Notes: generated by a model from the letters alone, not told the origin. A stretch of DNA of 64,000 nt from Leptospira sp. B5-022 (GCF_000347035.1 NZ_ANIJ01000025.1:124001-188000), one strand, 5' to 3'; positions 52,361-60,560 are shown, numbered from the stretch's first letter. Numbers and translations are program-made.

Positions 52361-54703
52361 ATGAAGAATCGGGAATTAGTTCTACTGTTAGAGAAGGCCT
52401 TCTTTCCCGCCCAGGAAGGGATTCTAATTTTAGAACCCGGCAGTTACAGTATACTCGGTTCCAATCCAAAGGCTTGTTCCATCTTGGGTTACGATCCTGA
52501 TGGACTAAAAAAACTAAGCCTCAGTAATTTACTCGCTCGACCGGATAGTATCGGAAGTTACGGGAACGGAGCGGAGGAATTAGGCATCTCTCTTCTCTGG
52601 AATTTAAGAAAAAGGGACGGCACACTTCTTCTTGCCGATTTTACGATCAACGCTTTTTCCCAATCCCCTAACTCACCGTTAATTTTTCATATCTACCAAA
52701 GATCGGAGATCAGAGAGATAGAACTTCGATTGTATTATCTACAGAGTATCTTGCGAAGTCTCCGGCTTTTAAAACTGAATTTACGATCTCTCCGCTTAAG
52801 TTCCGAGAGTACATTATTTCAAAAAATCTGCGATACTCTGAAAGAAAATCCTCATTATAGTTTGGTTTGGGGTTTTTATAGGAAAGAAGACGGATCGGAT
52901 CAAATACTGATTCAATCCGATCTGGATTCTAAGTGGAGAAAAAATTTAGAGATCGCTTGGGAAGAAAAAAAATCCAAATCTCCATTCGAAACTCTTTTAG
53001 ACGGAAAGGAACAATTCCATATTCATGAATTCGGTTCTAATCTGTATCCTGAATGGGAAGAAGCGTTAGTCGCCAAAGATTTCAGAAGGTCCTTAAGTTT
53101 GATTATTCGCGAAGAAGGTAAAATTATAGGCGGGATCCAGATCATTTCAAGGGAGAACATGGCTTTCGATTCCGGAGAGAACTATTTGTATTTCGAGATA
53201 GTGGAAGATCTACTCTCTTCTCTGCAATATTTGCGGATCGAAAAACAAAGAAGAGAAACGGCAAAAATCCTACAATTCCAAGGGGCCCTATTAAATTCGC
53301 TGGAAGTCCCTCTTTTGTCGACGGATGACGAAGGATTTATCACTTATGTGAATAATAACATCAGTACCTTATTAGGTATTTCTAAAGAAGAAATCATAGG
53401 TGTCCAGGTAAGAGAACTTCTGAAATTGGAACCGGAAGCGATGGATATGATCCTTTTAGGTTCCAGAGCGGAGACCAGGATCACGATCCGAGGCAGACAT
53501 GAAGTTCCCTTTTTATTAGCTTCTTCTTCCCTAAAAGACGATTATGGGAATAGGATCGGAACCATATTGCTTCTTTTGGATATTTCCGAGCAGAAGAAGA
53601 ACGAAGAACTGATCCGAGCTTCCGAGATGAAACTCAGGAACTTATTCGCCTCCATGAATAATGGGATCGTAATATTGGATCCACAAGGCAAAGTGTTGGA
53701 AGTAGCCCCGATTCTGAAATTTTTCTTATTTCAATTCTTGAACGTTGATGTGGATGACGAATTTCCCTCTCTATTCCCGGAAGAGGCTCAAAAAGGGATC
53801 ATGATAAAATTAGAGGAATGTATTCGCACTCAAAGAGCGGCCTATTTCGACTTCTCCATGGTATTATTAGGAGAGGAAGAAAATTACTTTTCTATAAAGT
53901 TCCTTCCGCTCAAAAAATACCAGGACTTCCCTGTTGCCGCAATGTTAATATTCTCCGACGTGACACAGACCAAAATTTTGGATAGGCAATTGTACGAAAC
54001 CGCAAAATTCGCATCAATCGGTGAGATCGCTGCGGGAATCGCTCACGAAGTAAATAATCCTCTACAATCCAGTTTATTATATCTGGAAGATCTATTAGAA
54101 CATGAGGATCCGGATCCTATAGAAAGAAAAAAAGTATACAAAAGAATAGAAGGTGCCGCCTTGCGGATCAGAGATCTGATCAAAGGACTTTTGGATCTAG
54201 GAAGAAGGGCTCCGAGAAAAAAGGAACTGGTCTCTCCTTATTTTATTCTCCTGAGAGCATGCGAACTCATCGAGGTAAGTTGTAAAAAGAATGGAATCGA
54301 ATTGAAACGAGTTACTAATCCGGAACTTCCTCAAATCCATGTAGCTTGGCAAGAGATCGAACAGGTATTGATCAACTGTCTAGTAAATGCAGTTAACGCG
54401 ATTTCCGAAATGGAACATAAACCGGCAGTTCCGTTGATACAAGTTTCCGCACGAAAAGAATTATATTTGAACGGAGAGATGGTGAGTTTTACCATTCAAG
54501 ATAACGGCCCCGGAATGAACGCCGAAGTCGCAGAAAAGGCTTTTTTACCTTTGTATACGACTAGGAGAACCAAACAGGGAACGGGACTCGGATTGACTAT
54601 CTCTCAACGGATCATCACCGATCACGGCGGAACCATTCACTTGGAATCCAATCCTGGACAAGGCACCAAGGTCACCGTCCGAGTACCCGTAGGAAAGATA
54701 TGA
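52361..54703 (+). CDS. Cytoplasmic PAS/GAF histidine kinase
   Basis: The protein has 780 residues and no membrane segment. An N-terminal PAS domain (about 15-120), a GAF-like region (140-315) and two more PAS domains (about 320-430 and 435-550) are followed by a HisKA with EIAAGIAHEVNNPLQS (His near 561). The HATPase has DNGPGMN and QGTGLGLTI. It is an NtrB-type kinase, sensing unknown cytoplasmic cues. Twenty-two bases separate it from the receiver-PAS gene, so they form a two-component operon. Confidence 0.9.
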   Translation: MKNRELVLLLEKAFFPAQEGILILEPGSYSILGSNPKACSILGYDPDGLKKLSLSNLLARPDSIGSYGNGAEELGISLLWNLRKRDGTLLLADFTINAFSQSPNSPLIFHIYQRSEIREIELRLYYLQSILRSLRLLKLNLRSLRLSSESTLFQKICDTLKENPHYSLVWGFYRKEDGSDQILIQSDLDSKWRKNLEIAWEEKKSKSPFETLLDGKEQFHIHEFGSNLYPEWEEALVAKDFRRSLSLIIREEGKIIGGIQIISRENMAFDSGENYLYFEIVEDLLSSLQYLRIEKQRRETAKILQFQGALLNSLEVPLLSTDDEGFITYVNNNISTLLGISKEEIIGVQVRELLKLEPEAMDMILLGSRAETRITIRGRHEVPFLLASSSLKDDYGNRIGTILLLLDISEQKKNEELIRASEMKLRNLFASMNNGIVILDPQGKVLEVAPILKFFLFQFLNVDVDDEFPSLFPEEAQKGIMIKLEECIRTQRAAYFDFSMVLLGEEENYFSIKFLPLKKYQDFPVAAMLIFSDVTQTKILDRQLYETAKFASIGEIAAGIAHEVNNPLQSSLLYLEDLLEHEDPDPIERKKVYKRIEGAALRIRDLIKGLLDLGRRAPRKKELVSPYFILLRACELIEVSCKKNGIELKRVTNPELPQIHVAWQEIEQVLINCLVNAVNAISEMEHKPAVPLIQVSARKELYLNGEMVSFTIQDNGPGMNAEVAEKAFLPLYTTRRTKQGTGLGLTISQRIITDHGGTIHLESNPGQGTKVTVRVPVGKI

Positions 54704-54725
54704 TGAACCTATTCATTAAAAATAT

Positions 54726-55550
54726 ATGACAAGGGAAAAAAATCCCAACGTCCTGATCATTGACGACGAAGCGGAAATCAGGACCGCTTTGGAACGTGTG
54801 ATCTCCAGAGAAGGATATCATGTTTTTCTTGCCGAAGATTTCGAATCCGCAATGAGGATCGTAAGGGATTATGCGGTGGATATCGTAATTTCCGATATCC
54901 TAATGGGCGGCAAAGACGGGATCGAAGTCGCAAGAGAGATAAAAAAGTATAATTCCAATATTCCGGTCATTCTTATCACAGGCAATCCTCAACTGCATAC
55001 TGCGGAAGAAGCTCTTAGAAATAAAGTATTCGATTATATTTCCAAACCGGTAAGTAGGCAAAATATCTTAGCGGCGTTGGAGAATGCACGCAAAGAAAAA
55101 GAAGACAGAGATAGAAAATCCAAAAAGATCATAAAGGCAGTTCGGGAGAAGACCCATCTCGCACAACAATCTAAAGATTTAAATTATCGTAATAGTTTGA
55201 TTTTAGAAACTACGGGGGATTGTGTGATCACTCTGGACGAGGATCTACTCATCCGAGGTGCAAACGAAGCTACGATCCGAAATTTCGGATATGATGAAAA
55301 TGAGATCGTAGGACAAAAGATCACACTTCTAATCTCCGAGGAAAACACGGATGCGTATCTGGAAAGGATCGCACACTTAATGAGCCGTAAATCCGACCAT
55401 AATATCGCCAGATTACATAACGCGGAATTGGTGAGCAGAAGCGGAGAAAAATTCAATTTTGATATTTCCGTATGTAGATACGAACTAAACGGTAAAACTT
55501 ATTACACAGGTATAGCAAGAGATATCACTCAAAAGAATATTATCTCCTAA
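54726..55550 (+). CDS. Receiver-PAS protein, the 5' part of a gene split by an in-frame stop
   Basis: The protein (274 residues) has a receiver domain (1-120, IIDDEAE, Asp57 in ISDILMGG, Lys in SKPVS), a coiled coil and a PAS domain (about 155-270) ending RDITQKN. It ends at TAA (55548-55550). The frame then continues without a shift into a HisKA-HATPase gene. The full reading would be receiver-PAS-HisKA-HATPase, a common kinase layout. As annotated it could act alone as a receiver with a PAS sensor and no output. The stop may be real regulation, a recent nonsense mutation or a sequence error. Confidence 0.85.
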   Translation: MTREKNPNVLIIDDEAEIRTALERVISREGYHVFLAEDFESAMRIVRDYAVDIVISDILMGGKDGIEVAREIKKYNSNIPVILITGNPQLHTAEEALRNKVFDYISKPVSRQNILAALENARKEKEDRDRKSKKIIKAVREKTHLAQQSKDLNYRNSLILETTGDCVITLDEDLLIRGANEATIRNFGYDENEIVGQKITLLISEENTDAYLERIAHLMSRKSDHNIARLHNAELVSRSGEKFNFDISVCRYELNGKTYYTGIARDITQKNIIS

Positions 55551-55553
55551 AAA

Positions 55554-56237
55554 TTGATCGATGCGGAGAGAAGAGCATTTTTAACTACGATCGCCTCAAG
55601 CATTGGACATGAAATAAATAACGCACTTACTGCTATCCAAGGTTTTATAGAAGTTGCGAGACTTCCCGACGCGGATGAACCGATCAAAGATAAGGCGATC
55701 TCCGTTACCTGGAATCAGATCACTAAATTAAAGAACCTGACTTTCAACCTGCTTCAACTCGGAAAACCGGGAGATACAGGCAGAGACAAAGAAACCTTAG
55801 ACCTGAATGAAGTAGTGGAATCCGTAATTGAAGTTTTTAGAAAGACCACTCGTTTAAAATATTGTGAAATAATTTTTAACAGAAATCCCGACAAAACACC
55901 CGTTCATTCTAACGCGGACCAGTTAAGCCTTTTATTCTCTAATATCTTTTTAAATTCTGCGGATGCGACAGATAATAAAGGAAGAATAGAGATCTCCGTG
56001 GGAGAAAAAAATCATCATCCAATGGTCAAGATCAAGGATAACGGAGTCGGAATGAGCAAGGATATTTTGAATAAGATCTTCCAACCTTACTTTACGACTA
56101 AAAAAACAGGCCAAGGAACAGGCCTCGGAATGTTCGTGGCAAAAGAAATTGCCGACGTATTCGGCATCCGAATAGAAATCGATTCGGAGCCGGAAAAAGG
56201 TACCGAATTCCGCTTGGTCTTTCCGGACAAATTGTAG
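55554..56237 (+). CDS. HisKA-HATPase kinase core, the 3' part after the in-frame stop
   Basis: The first residues are DAERRAFLTTIASSIGHEINN, here split as DAERRAFLTT and IASSIGHEINN, with the phosphoacceptor His19. The HATPase domain has DNGVGMSKDI and GQGTGLGMFVAKEI. It is 227 residues without a sensor. It is in the same frame as the preceding receiver-PAS gene, one codon (AAA) after its stop. The only start is TTG at 55554, with no Shine-Dalgarno in front, so independent initiation would be weak. Readthrough, reinitiation or inactivation are the options. All catalytic boxes are intact. Confidence 0.8.
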   Translation: MIDAERRAFLTTIASSIGHEINNALTAIQGFIEVARLPDADEPIKDKAISVTWNQITKLKNLTFNLLQLGKPGDTGRDKETLDLNEVVESVIEVFRKTTRLKYCEIIFNRNPDKTPVHSNADQLSLLFSNIFLNSADATDNKGRIEISVGEKNHHPMVKIKDNGVGMSKDILNKIFQPYFTTKKTGQGTGLGMFVAKEIADVFGIRIEIDSEPEKGTEFRLVFPDKL

Positions 56238-56255
56238 AACTAGCCATACGCGGCT

Positions 56256-57245
56256 ATGAATGAAGTTTTAAGTGAGATAGATTTTCGTTTCCTCTCGATC
56301 GAAGGAAACTTTCCGGAAAAAATCGACTCACTTACTCCGGAAGCCTCTGCACGTAGATATTATCGTGCAACATATCCAGATGGAACCACTAAGATCCTGT
56401 GCAAGGACCAAGTCTTTCAACACGACTTCCAAGAAGTGGGCCATTTTTTAGAACACCACGGATTTAAGGTCCCTAAAATATATAAGACGGATGTGTTTAA
56501 CAAGCTCATGCTTCTTTCCGACGAAGGAGATTTGGACTTAAGTTCCGTACAAGACGATGCGGAATATAGGAATTTTTTAGTAAAATCTTTGGAATTATTG
56601 GTTTCTCTCCAAAAAACCAGGCCTGAACCTCCCGTTTCGACTCGTGAATTCGATTATGAAAAACTGAATTTCGAGAATAAGTTTACGTATTCTTCATATA
56701 CCAATTTTTCCGAGATGTTCCGACTGAAGACCAAACTCAGACCGGAGGTCGTTTTTTTCCTGGAAGAATCTTCCGGATTTTTAGCGGAATATAAAGAGAA
56801 GGTTTTCTGCCATCGGGATTTTCACGCTAGAAACATCATGCTTTCCCCATCAGGAGAATTGACGTTGATCGATTTCCAAGACGCGAGAATGGGGACCCCG
56901 TTTTATGATCTTTCCAGTCTGTTATACGACGCTTATAGACCGATCCCGTTTGCCATGAGACAGGGACTCTTTCTTCTTTTTTTAAAACTGAGCGAGAATA
57001 GATTCAAAAAGCCTAAAGAATGTTATTATTTACAATGTTTACAAAGATCCTACAAGGCTCTTGGATCTTATTTCATGTTGGTGGCGGAGAAAAAACAGGA
57101 CAAGTATAGAAAGAGTATATTCAATTGCTTGGATAATCTACTGGAGATCGTGCAAGTGGGACTATTTCCGGATCAACTCTTCCTATTCTTTCATCTCTTA
57201 AAAAAAGAATTATCAAACAATACACTATTCTTGGAAAAACTCTAA
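56256..57245 (+). CDS. amgK: AmgK-like sugar kinase (aminoglycoside phosphotransferase fold)
   Basis: The protein has 329 residues in the COG3178-like phosphotransferase fold. The N-lobe has LTPEASARRYYRA (near 28-40), comparable to the SDASFRRYFR segment of AmgK. The catalytic loop is CHRDFHARNIML (near 187-198) and the metal Asp is in LIDFQDARMG. AmgK phosphorylates N-acetylmuramate or GlcNAc at C1 in peptidoglycan recycling. The partner gene after it (gap one base) is a MurU-like nucleotidyltransferase, as in the known amgK-murU pair, which is the main support. It could instead act on another sugar. Confidence 0.65.
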   Translation: MNEVLSEIDFRFLSIEGNFPEKIDSLTPEASARRYYRATYPDGTTKILCKDQVFQHDFQEVGHFLEHHGFKVPKIYKTDVFNKLMLLSDEGDLDLSSVQDDAEYRNFLVKSLELLVSLQKTRPEPPVSTREFDYEKLNFENKFTYSSYTNFSEMFRLKTKLRPEVVFFLEESSGFLAEYKEKVFCHRDFHARNIMLSPSGELTLIDFQDARMGTPFYDLSSLLYDAYRPIPFAMRQGLFLLFLKLSENRFKKPKECYYLQCLQRSYKALGSYFMLVAEKKQDKYRKSIFNCLDNLLEIVQVGLFPDQLFLFFHLLKKELSNNTLFLEKL

Positions 57246-57246
57246 G

Positions 57247-57972
57247 ATGAAGGCATTTTTTCCATGCGCAGGTTTCGGGACCAGGATGGGAGAATGGACC
57301 GAGTCTCTTCCTAAACCACTATTAAAAATCAATAATATTCCTCTCATTTATTATTCTCTGTTTCACGCCAAATCTTGGGGAGTAGACGACGCGATCCTTA
57401 ACATACATTATTTGGGAGAAAAAGTAAAAGAAGAGCTAATAGGTTTTAAAAACTTCCAACTACACTTCTCCACGGAATTTCCTGAAATATTAGGAACAGG
57501 AGGCGGAATTCGAACAGGAATCGAAAAATTTTGGAACTTACAAGATGACTTTTTAGTTTTAAATCCTGATTTCATTCTGTTCCCGGAACCCGGATTTAAT
57601 CCTTGGCCGAATCCGGAAGAACAAAAAACATTCGATTGTATATTATATTTATCTAAAATTCCCGAAAATTCGAATTATACCGGTCTGAGTTTAAAGGACG
57701 ATATGATCCGATTCGAAGCGGGAGGATATTTTTATCTGGGACTTTGTTGGATGAAGGCAGAATGTCTTTCCGATCTGGAGCCGAACCGACCTTATGACCT
57801 AGCGGATACGTTCCGTCAACTTTCCGCTGAAAATCGCCTAGGCGGAAAAATTTTCCCCGGAACATTTTTGGATCTGGGAGAAAAGCAGTTTTACGAGAAA
57901 TACAAGGATACCGATTTTTCGGACAGGCTTTCCAGTGATTGGAAAAAGTTTAGGAAGAGAATTTCTTCTTAA
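57247..57972 (+). CDS. murU: MurU-like sugar-1-phosphate nucleotidyltransferase
   Basis: The 241-residue GT-A enzyme starts with the nucleotide-binding loop FFPCAGFGTRMGEWTESLPKPLL, here split as FFPCAGFGTRMGEW and TESLPKPLL, as in MurU and glucose-1-phosphate nucleotidyltransferases. ILGTGGGIRTGIE (near 78-90) also fits MurU. The usual NGD motif reads LNPDFIL, so the metal-binding Asp is kept but the Gly is replaced by Pro. MurU joins MurNAc-1-phosphate to UDP and bypasses de novo UDP-MurNAc synthesis. Operon with the kinase; the substrate assignment is inference. Confidence 0.65.
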   Translation: MKAFFPCAGFGTRMGEWTESLPKPLLKINNIPLIYYSLFHAKSWGVDDAILNIHYLGEKVKEELIGFKNFQLHFSTEFPEILGTGGGIRTGIEKFWNLQDDFLVLNPDFILFPEPGFNPWPNPEEQKTFDCILYLSKIPENSNYTGLSLKDDMIRFEAGGYFYLGLCWMKAECLSDLEPNRPYDLADTFRQLSAENRLGGKIFPGTFLDLGEKQFYEKYKDTDFSDRLSSDWKKFRKRISS

Positions 57973-58009
57973 ACTTTTTCGAGCTCGCTAATTCAGCCTA
58001 TTCATTATT

Positions 58010-58120
58010 TTCGCACGGAGAACACAAAGCACACAGAGTTTTTAATACTTTATTAATCCTCTGTGATCTCAGTGCCCTCTGTGCGAACTTAACCTTTGCG
58101 TCTTCGCGGCTCTGCGTGAG
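58010..58120. repeat. Dispersed 'CACGGAGAACACAAAG' repeat, copy 2, with inverted arm
   Basis: It begins TTCGCACGGAGAACACAAAG and contains, about 40 bases later, the inverse arm CTCTGTGATCTCAGTGCC and TCTGTGCGAA. The two arms pair imperfectly over about 28 bases. It closes with CTTTGCGTCTTCGCGG and CTCTGCGTGAG. The start and end match the copy at 16381-16460. The full copy can fold as a long hairpin. Confidence 0.65.
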
Positions 58121-58144
58121 TTTATAAAGCACCAAATCGGGTCC

Positions 58145-58250
58145 GGGGGTTCGCAGGAAAAATATTCCCCGGAGAGGGGGAAGCGAAAGACGAGTGTAAC
58201 TCGGCTGAAGCGAGGGGGAGACCTCCCCCGCCACATGTAGGAGTTCCAAC
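58145..58250. repeat. GC-rich element ending in the GTAGGAGTTCCAAC motif
   Basis: The sequence is rich in G-runs and C-runs (GAGAGGGGGAAGCG, GAGGGGGAGACCTCCCCCGCC) that form a compact hairpin near 58212-58232. It ends in GTAGGAGTTCCAAC (58237-58250), one change from an end of the element at 17383-17530. I see no second end to the left, so it may be partial. Confidence 0.5.
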
Positions 58251-58365
58251 ACCTCGTTCAACACCACATTAACATCCTATCTAGACCAAGGTCAAGAGTC
58301 CCGAAAATGCAAAAATAGTTTAGATCCGTACACCCCAAAATGGAAACTGGGACCCTCTAACAGAT

Positions 58366-58932
58366 ATGCGCGATTTTAAAGTACTAGTCACAGAAGCTTC
58401 CAAAGGAGAAGAACCGGCTTGGACGGAGTTAATGACCCGTTTCGAAAAATACGTAAGTAGCCAAGCCGTCAAAAGAATCCGGGACCAATCCAAAGCGGAG
58501 GATCTAAGCCAAGAAGTATTTTTAGAAGCTTGGAAAGTCCTCCCAACGCTGCGGCAGCCGGAAGCGTTTCCGTTCTTACTCAGAAGGTTGGTACTGAAAC
58601 ATTCGGATCGTATCTTAAGAAAAAAAGATCTGCTTGGGACCGAATTAAATCCGGAAATCACCAAGGCCGCACCTCGTTCCGGAGATAGCTGGAGAACGGA
58701 AGTGTTAGATGCATTAGAAGAACTTCCTAACGAAGAGAAACAACTTTTGAACCTGAGATATTTCGGCGAGTTGAGCTACGAAGAGATCACCGAAAAAACA
58801 GGGATCCCGATCGGCAATTTGAAAAACCGTTTGAGAAGAAGTAGGGAATTATTACGCAGACAACTTTTGAATAAATCGGATAGAAAAGATTGGTTGGAAG
58901 TCCTACATGGACCTATGGCAATCGCTTCTTGA
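58366..58932 (+). CDS. ECF-type RNA polymerase sigma factor
   Basis: The protein has 188 residues. Sigma region 2 contains KAEDLSQEVFLEAWKVL (near 42-58), and region 4 contains LPNEEKQLLNLRYFGELSYEEI (near 118-140, split as LPNEEKQLLNLRY and FGELSYEEI) with a helix-turn-helix ending in NLKNRLRRSRELLRR. Region 3 is missing, as in ECF factors. No anti-sigma gene follows. Instead clpP starts 12 bases after the stop, so control may be by regulated proteolysis or at transcription level (inference). Confidence 0.88.
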   Translation: MRDFKVLVTEASKGEEPAWTELMTRFEKYVSSQAVKRIRDQSKAEDLSQEVFLEAWKVLPTLRQPEAFPFLLRRLVLKHSDRILRKKDLLGTELNPEITKAAPRSGDSWRTEVLDALEELPNEEKQLLNLRYFGELSYEEITEKTGIPIGNLKNRLRRSRELLRRQLLNKSDRKDWLEVLHGPMAIAS

Positions 58933-58944
58933 TTGGAGAGTAGA

Positions 58945-59523
58945 ATGACAGACACTTTAGTTGAACCGATCCAATTTCCGGGACTTCGCCTGGAGGACAA
59001 CCAGCTCAAAGAGAGGAAAATTTTTCTTTGGGGACAAGTGGACGATCTTTCCGCAAAACATGTGGTGGAGCGTCTATTATATCTTTCTAATCAAGATCCG
59101 GAAAAGGATATTACTCTTGTAATCAACAGTCCGGGAGGTGCAAACACTTCCGGTATGTCCATTCTAGATACTATGGATCTGATCCCGAATGATGTGAGTA
59201 CCGTTTGTATGGGACTTGCTGCAAGTTTCGGTGCATTACTTCTTCTTTCCGGGACAAAAGGAAAAAGGTTCGCGTTCCCACATAGCAGGATCATGCTACA
59301 CCAACCTCATGTTCCGGGAACCTACCAAGCAAAGGCCACCGATATCGGGATCTTTGCTTCCATGATTGAAAGAGATAAAAAGGAGATCAATCGTATCGTT
59401 TCCGAAAGAACAGGTCAACCCTTGGAAGTTGTGGAAAGGGATACCGATCGGGATTTGTGGCTCACACCTTCGGAAGCAAAAATATACGGTGTGATCGACG
59501 GGGTATTGGAGAACTGGAAATAG
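58945..59523 (+). CDS. clpP: ATP-dependent Clp protease proteolytic subunit
   Basis: ClpP is the serine protease ring of Clp machines. With the ATG at 58945 (GGAG nine bases before) it has 192 residues. The catalytic Ser94 is in GLAASFGA, His119 in RIMLHQPH, and the Asp lies within ERDTDRD (164-170). The segment VINSPGGANTSGM is also typical. The open frame extends to 58933 but only from TTG. It is coupled to the ECF sigma gene. No clpX or clpA lies nearby, so this may be an additional ClpP copy of the genome (inference). Confidence 0.93.
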   Translation: MTDTLVEPIQFPGLRLEDNQLKERKIFLWGQVDDLSAKHVVERLLYLSNQDPEKDITLVINSPGGANTSGMSILDTMDLIPNDVSTVCMGLAASFGALLLLSGTKGKRFAFPHSRIMLHQPHVPGTYQAKATDIGIFASMIERDKKEINRIVSERTGQPLEVVERDTDRDLWLTPSEAKIYGVIDGVLENWK

Positions 59524-59526
59524 GCA

Positions 59527-60426
59527 TTATAATTTTAAATAGCCTGACAAACACCAAGCACAGACATCTTCCGTAAATGGAAGGTCTTTTGCCTTTGCTA
59601 CTACGTCGTGTGGGACCGTATGGAAGAAGATCCGATCGTCGACCGACCTTCCGCAGATCTTACAAACCGAAATTTTCCAAGGGGAGATAGTTTCCCCGTC
59701 CTTCTCCGCTTGGGAATGGAATCGAAAAGGTCTTATATCCTCGTCGTTTTCCAACTTAGTTCTAAGAGAAAGATATTCTCCATCGAATCCGATCTCTAAT
59801 CGGAAGACATGTTCTCCTTCCGCCGTATCGAATCTCAGAAGGTTCGGATCCAATCCTATTTCCTTAAATTGTAATATAGCTAATGCGATCCCTATCTCTC
59901 GCCCTTCTTCGTCGAAAGGATAATCTTCATAATATTCGGAAAGATCTCGGTAGGATTTTGCTCTGGAAAGATATTCCGTTAGAGCTTCTTCCGCTTCCGA
60001 CGTAATAGGAGCCAGATTTGCGATCTCTAAAGAAACTCCTGAACCGGAATGGTAGATCGTAGTCCTAAGTATGGAACCTTCTTCTTTTAACCGATCCCTT
60101 AATTTTAACGGATTGGAGAAGTCCCAATTGGTCTCGAATTCAGCCTCTCTTTCGGTTAAGGATTCCGAACTGAGAGGATCCCAGCCTTTTTCCAAATAGT
60201 AGGAATTCCTACAATTCTCTTTGAAGGCCATTTCCAGGAGTGAATAAATAAGGGAAAGAGAAGGAGGAAGAATGTCCGTCTTTCGGTAATATTCCAAGCA
60301 GAACCGTAGATAATTCTCCACATTGGATTTATAATATTGCGAAAGTACCACTCCATGAAGGACGATCTTTTTTCCGAGTTCCATTCCTCGGATCAAACGT
60401 TCCTTTTTGGCTAATTCTATTTCCAT
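59527..60426 (-). CDS. Degenerate HATPase paralogue with C-terminal paired CxxC motif
   Basis: The 299-residue protein aligns with the HATPase protein at 4158-4850. Shared blocks include EEALTEYLSRAKSYRDLSEYY and IGLDPNLLRF (the first split as EEALTEYLSRA and KSYRDLSEYY). The ATP boxes are lost: the N-box NACKAN region reads KENCRN, and GAGLGLAL reads GREIGIAL. The C-terminus adds a zinc-like module absent from the relative, CKIC (near 255) and CAWC (near 290) with His between. So a non-catalytic, probably zinc-binding regulator is likely. The gene converges with clpP three bases away. Confidence 0.75.
   Translation of the reverse strand: MEIELAKKERLIRGMELGKKIVLHGVVLSQYYKSNVENYLRFCLEYYRKTDILPPSLSLIYSLLEMAFKENCRNSYYLEKGWDPLSSESLTEREAEFETNWDFSNPLKLRDRLKEEGSILRTTIYHSGSGVSLEIANLAPITSEAEEALTEYLSRAKSYRDLSEYYEDYPFDEEGREIGIALAILQFKEIGLDPNLLRFDTAEGEHVFRLEIGFDGEYLSLRTKLENDEDIRPFRFHSQAEKDGETISPWKISVCKICGRSVDDRIFFHTVPHDVVAKAKDLPFTEDVCAWCLSGYLKL
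60199..60212. repeat. GTAGGAATTCCTAC palindrome inside a gene
   Basis: A perfect 14-base palindrome identical to the left end of the element at 17383-17396. It sits in the coding frame of the degenerate HATPase gene, encoding part of CRNSYY at the position of the lost N-box. It may be chance or a trace of a repeat insertion. Confidence 0.5.
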
Positions 60427-60515
60427 CCGCTTACGGAGTTTTAGCTCCCCGCAAAAAGTATCGGGAGATTGGGGCCTCTGTCTGCCTTTTTTTATCGATC
60501 TATACCTGAAAAAGG

Positions 60516-60560
60516 AACCGATCCCAGGAAGGGCCTAGGGCCCAAAACCTGGGACCGGTT
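60516..60560 (-). terminator. Strong inverted repeat, likely terminator or operator
   Basis: AACCGATCCCAGG (60516-60528) pairs with CCTGGGACCGGTT (60548-60560) with 12 of 13 matches, around an inner GGGCC/GGCCC dyad. Read on the minus strand it is followed by CCTTTTTC, so it can act as a Rho-independent terminator for the exported-protein gene at 60697. It also lies 90 bases upstream of the degenerate HATPase start and might be an operator. Confidence 0.5.

Larger units (their letters stand above)
57973..58365. other. 393-base intergenic region made of repeats
   Basis: The gap between murU-like and the sigma-factor gene has a copy of the CACGGAG repeat (58010-58120) and then a GC-rich structured part (58145-58250) that ends in the GTAGGAGTTCC motif. 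The last 115 bases are less repetitive and should hold the sigma-factor promoter; no clear -35/-10 pair was found. Open frames here are repeat artefacts. Confidence 0.6.
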
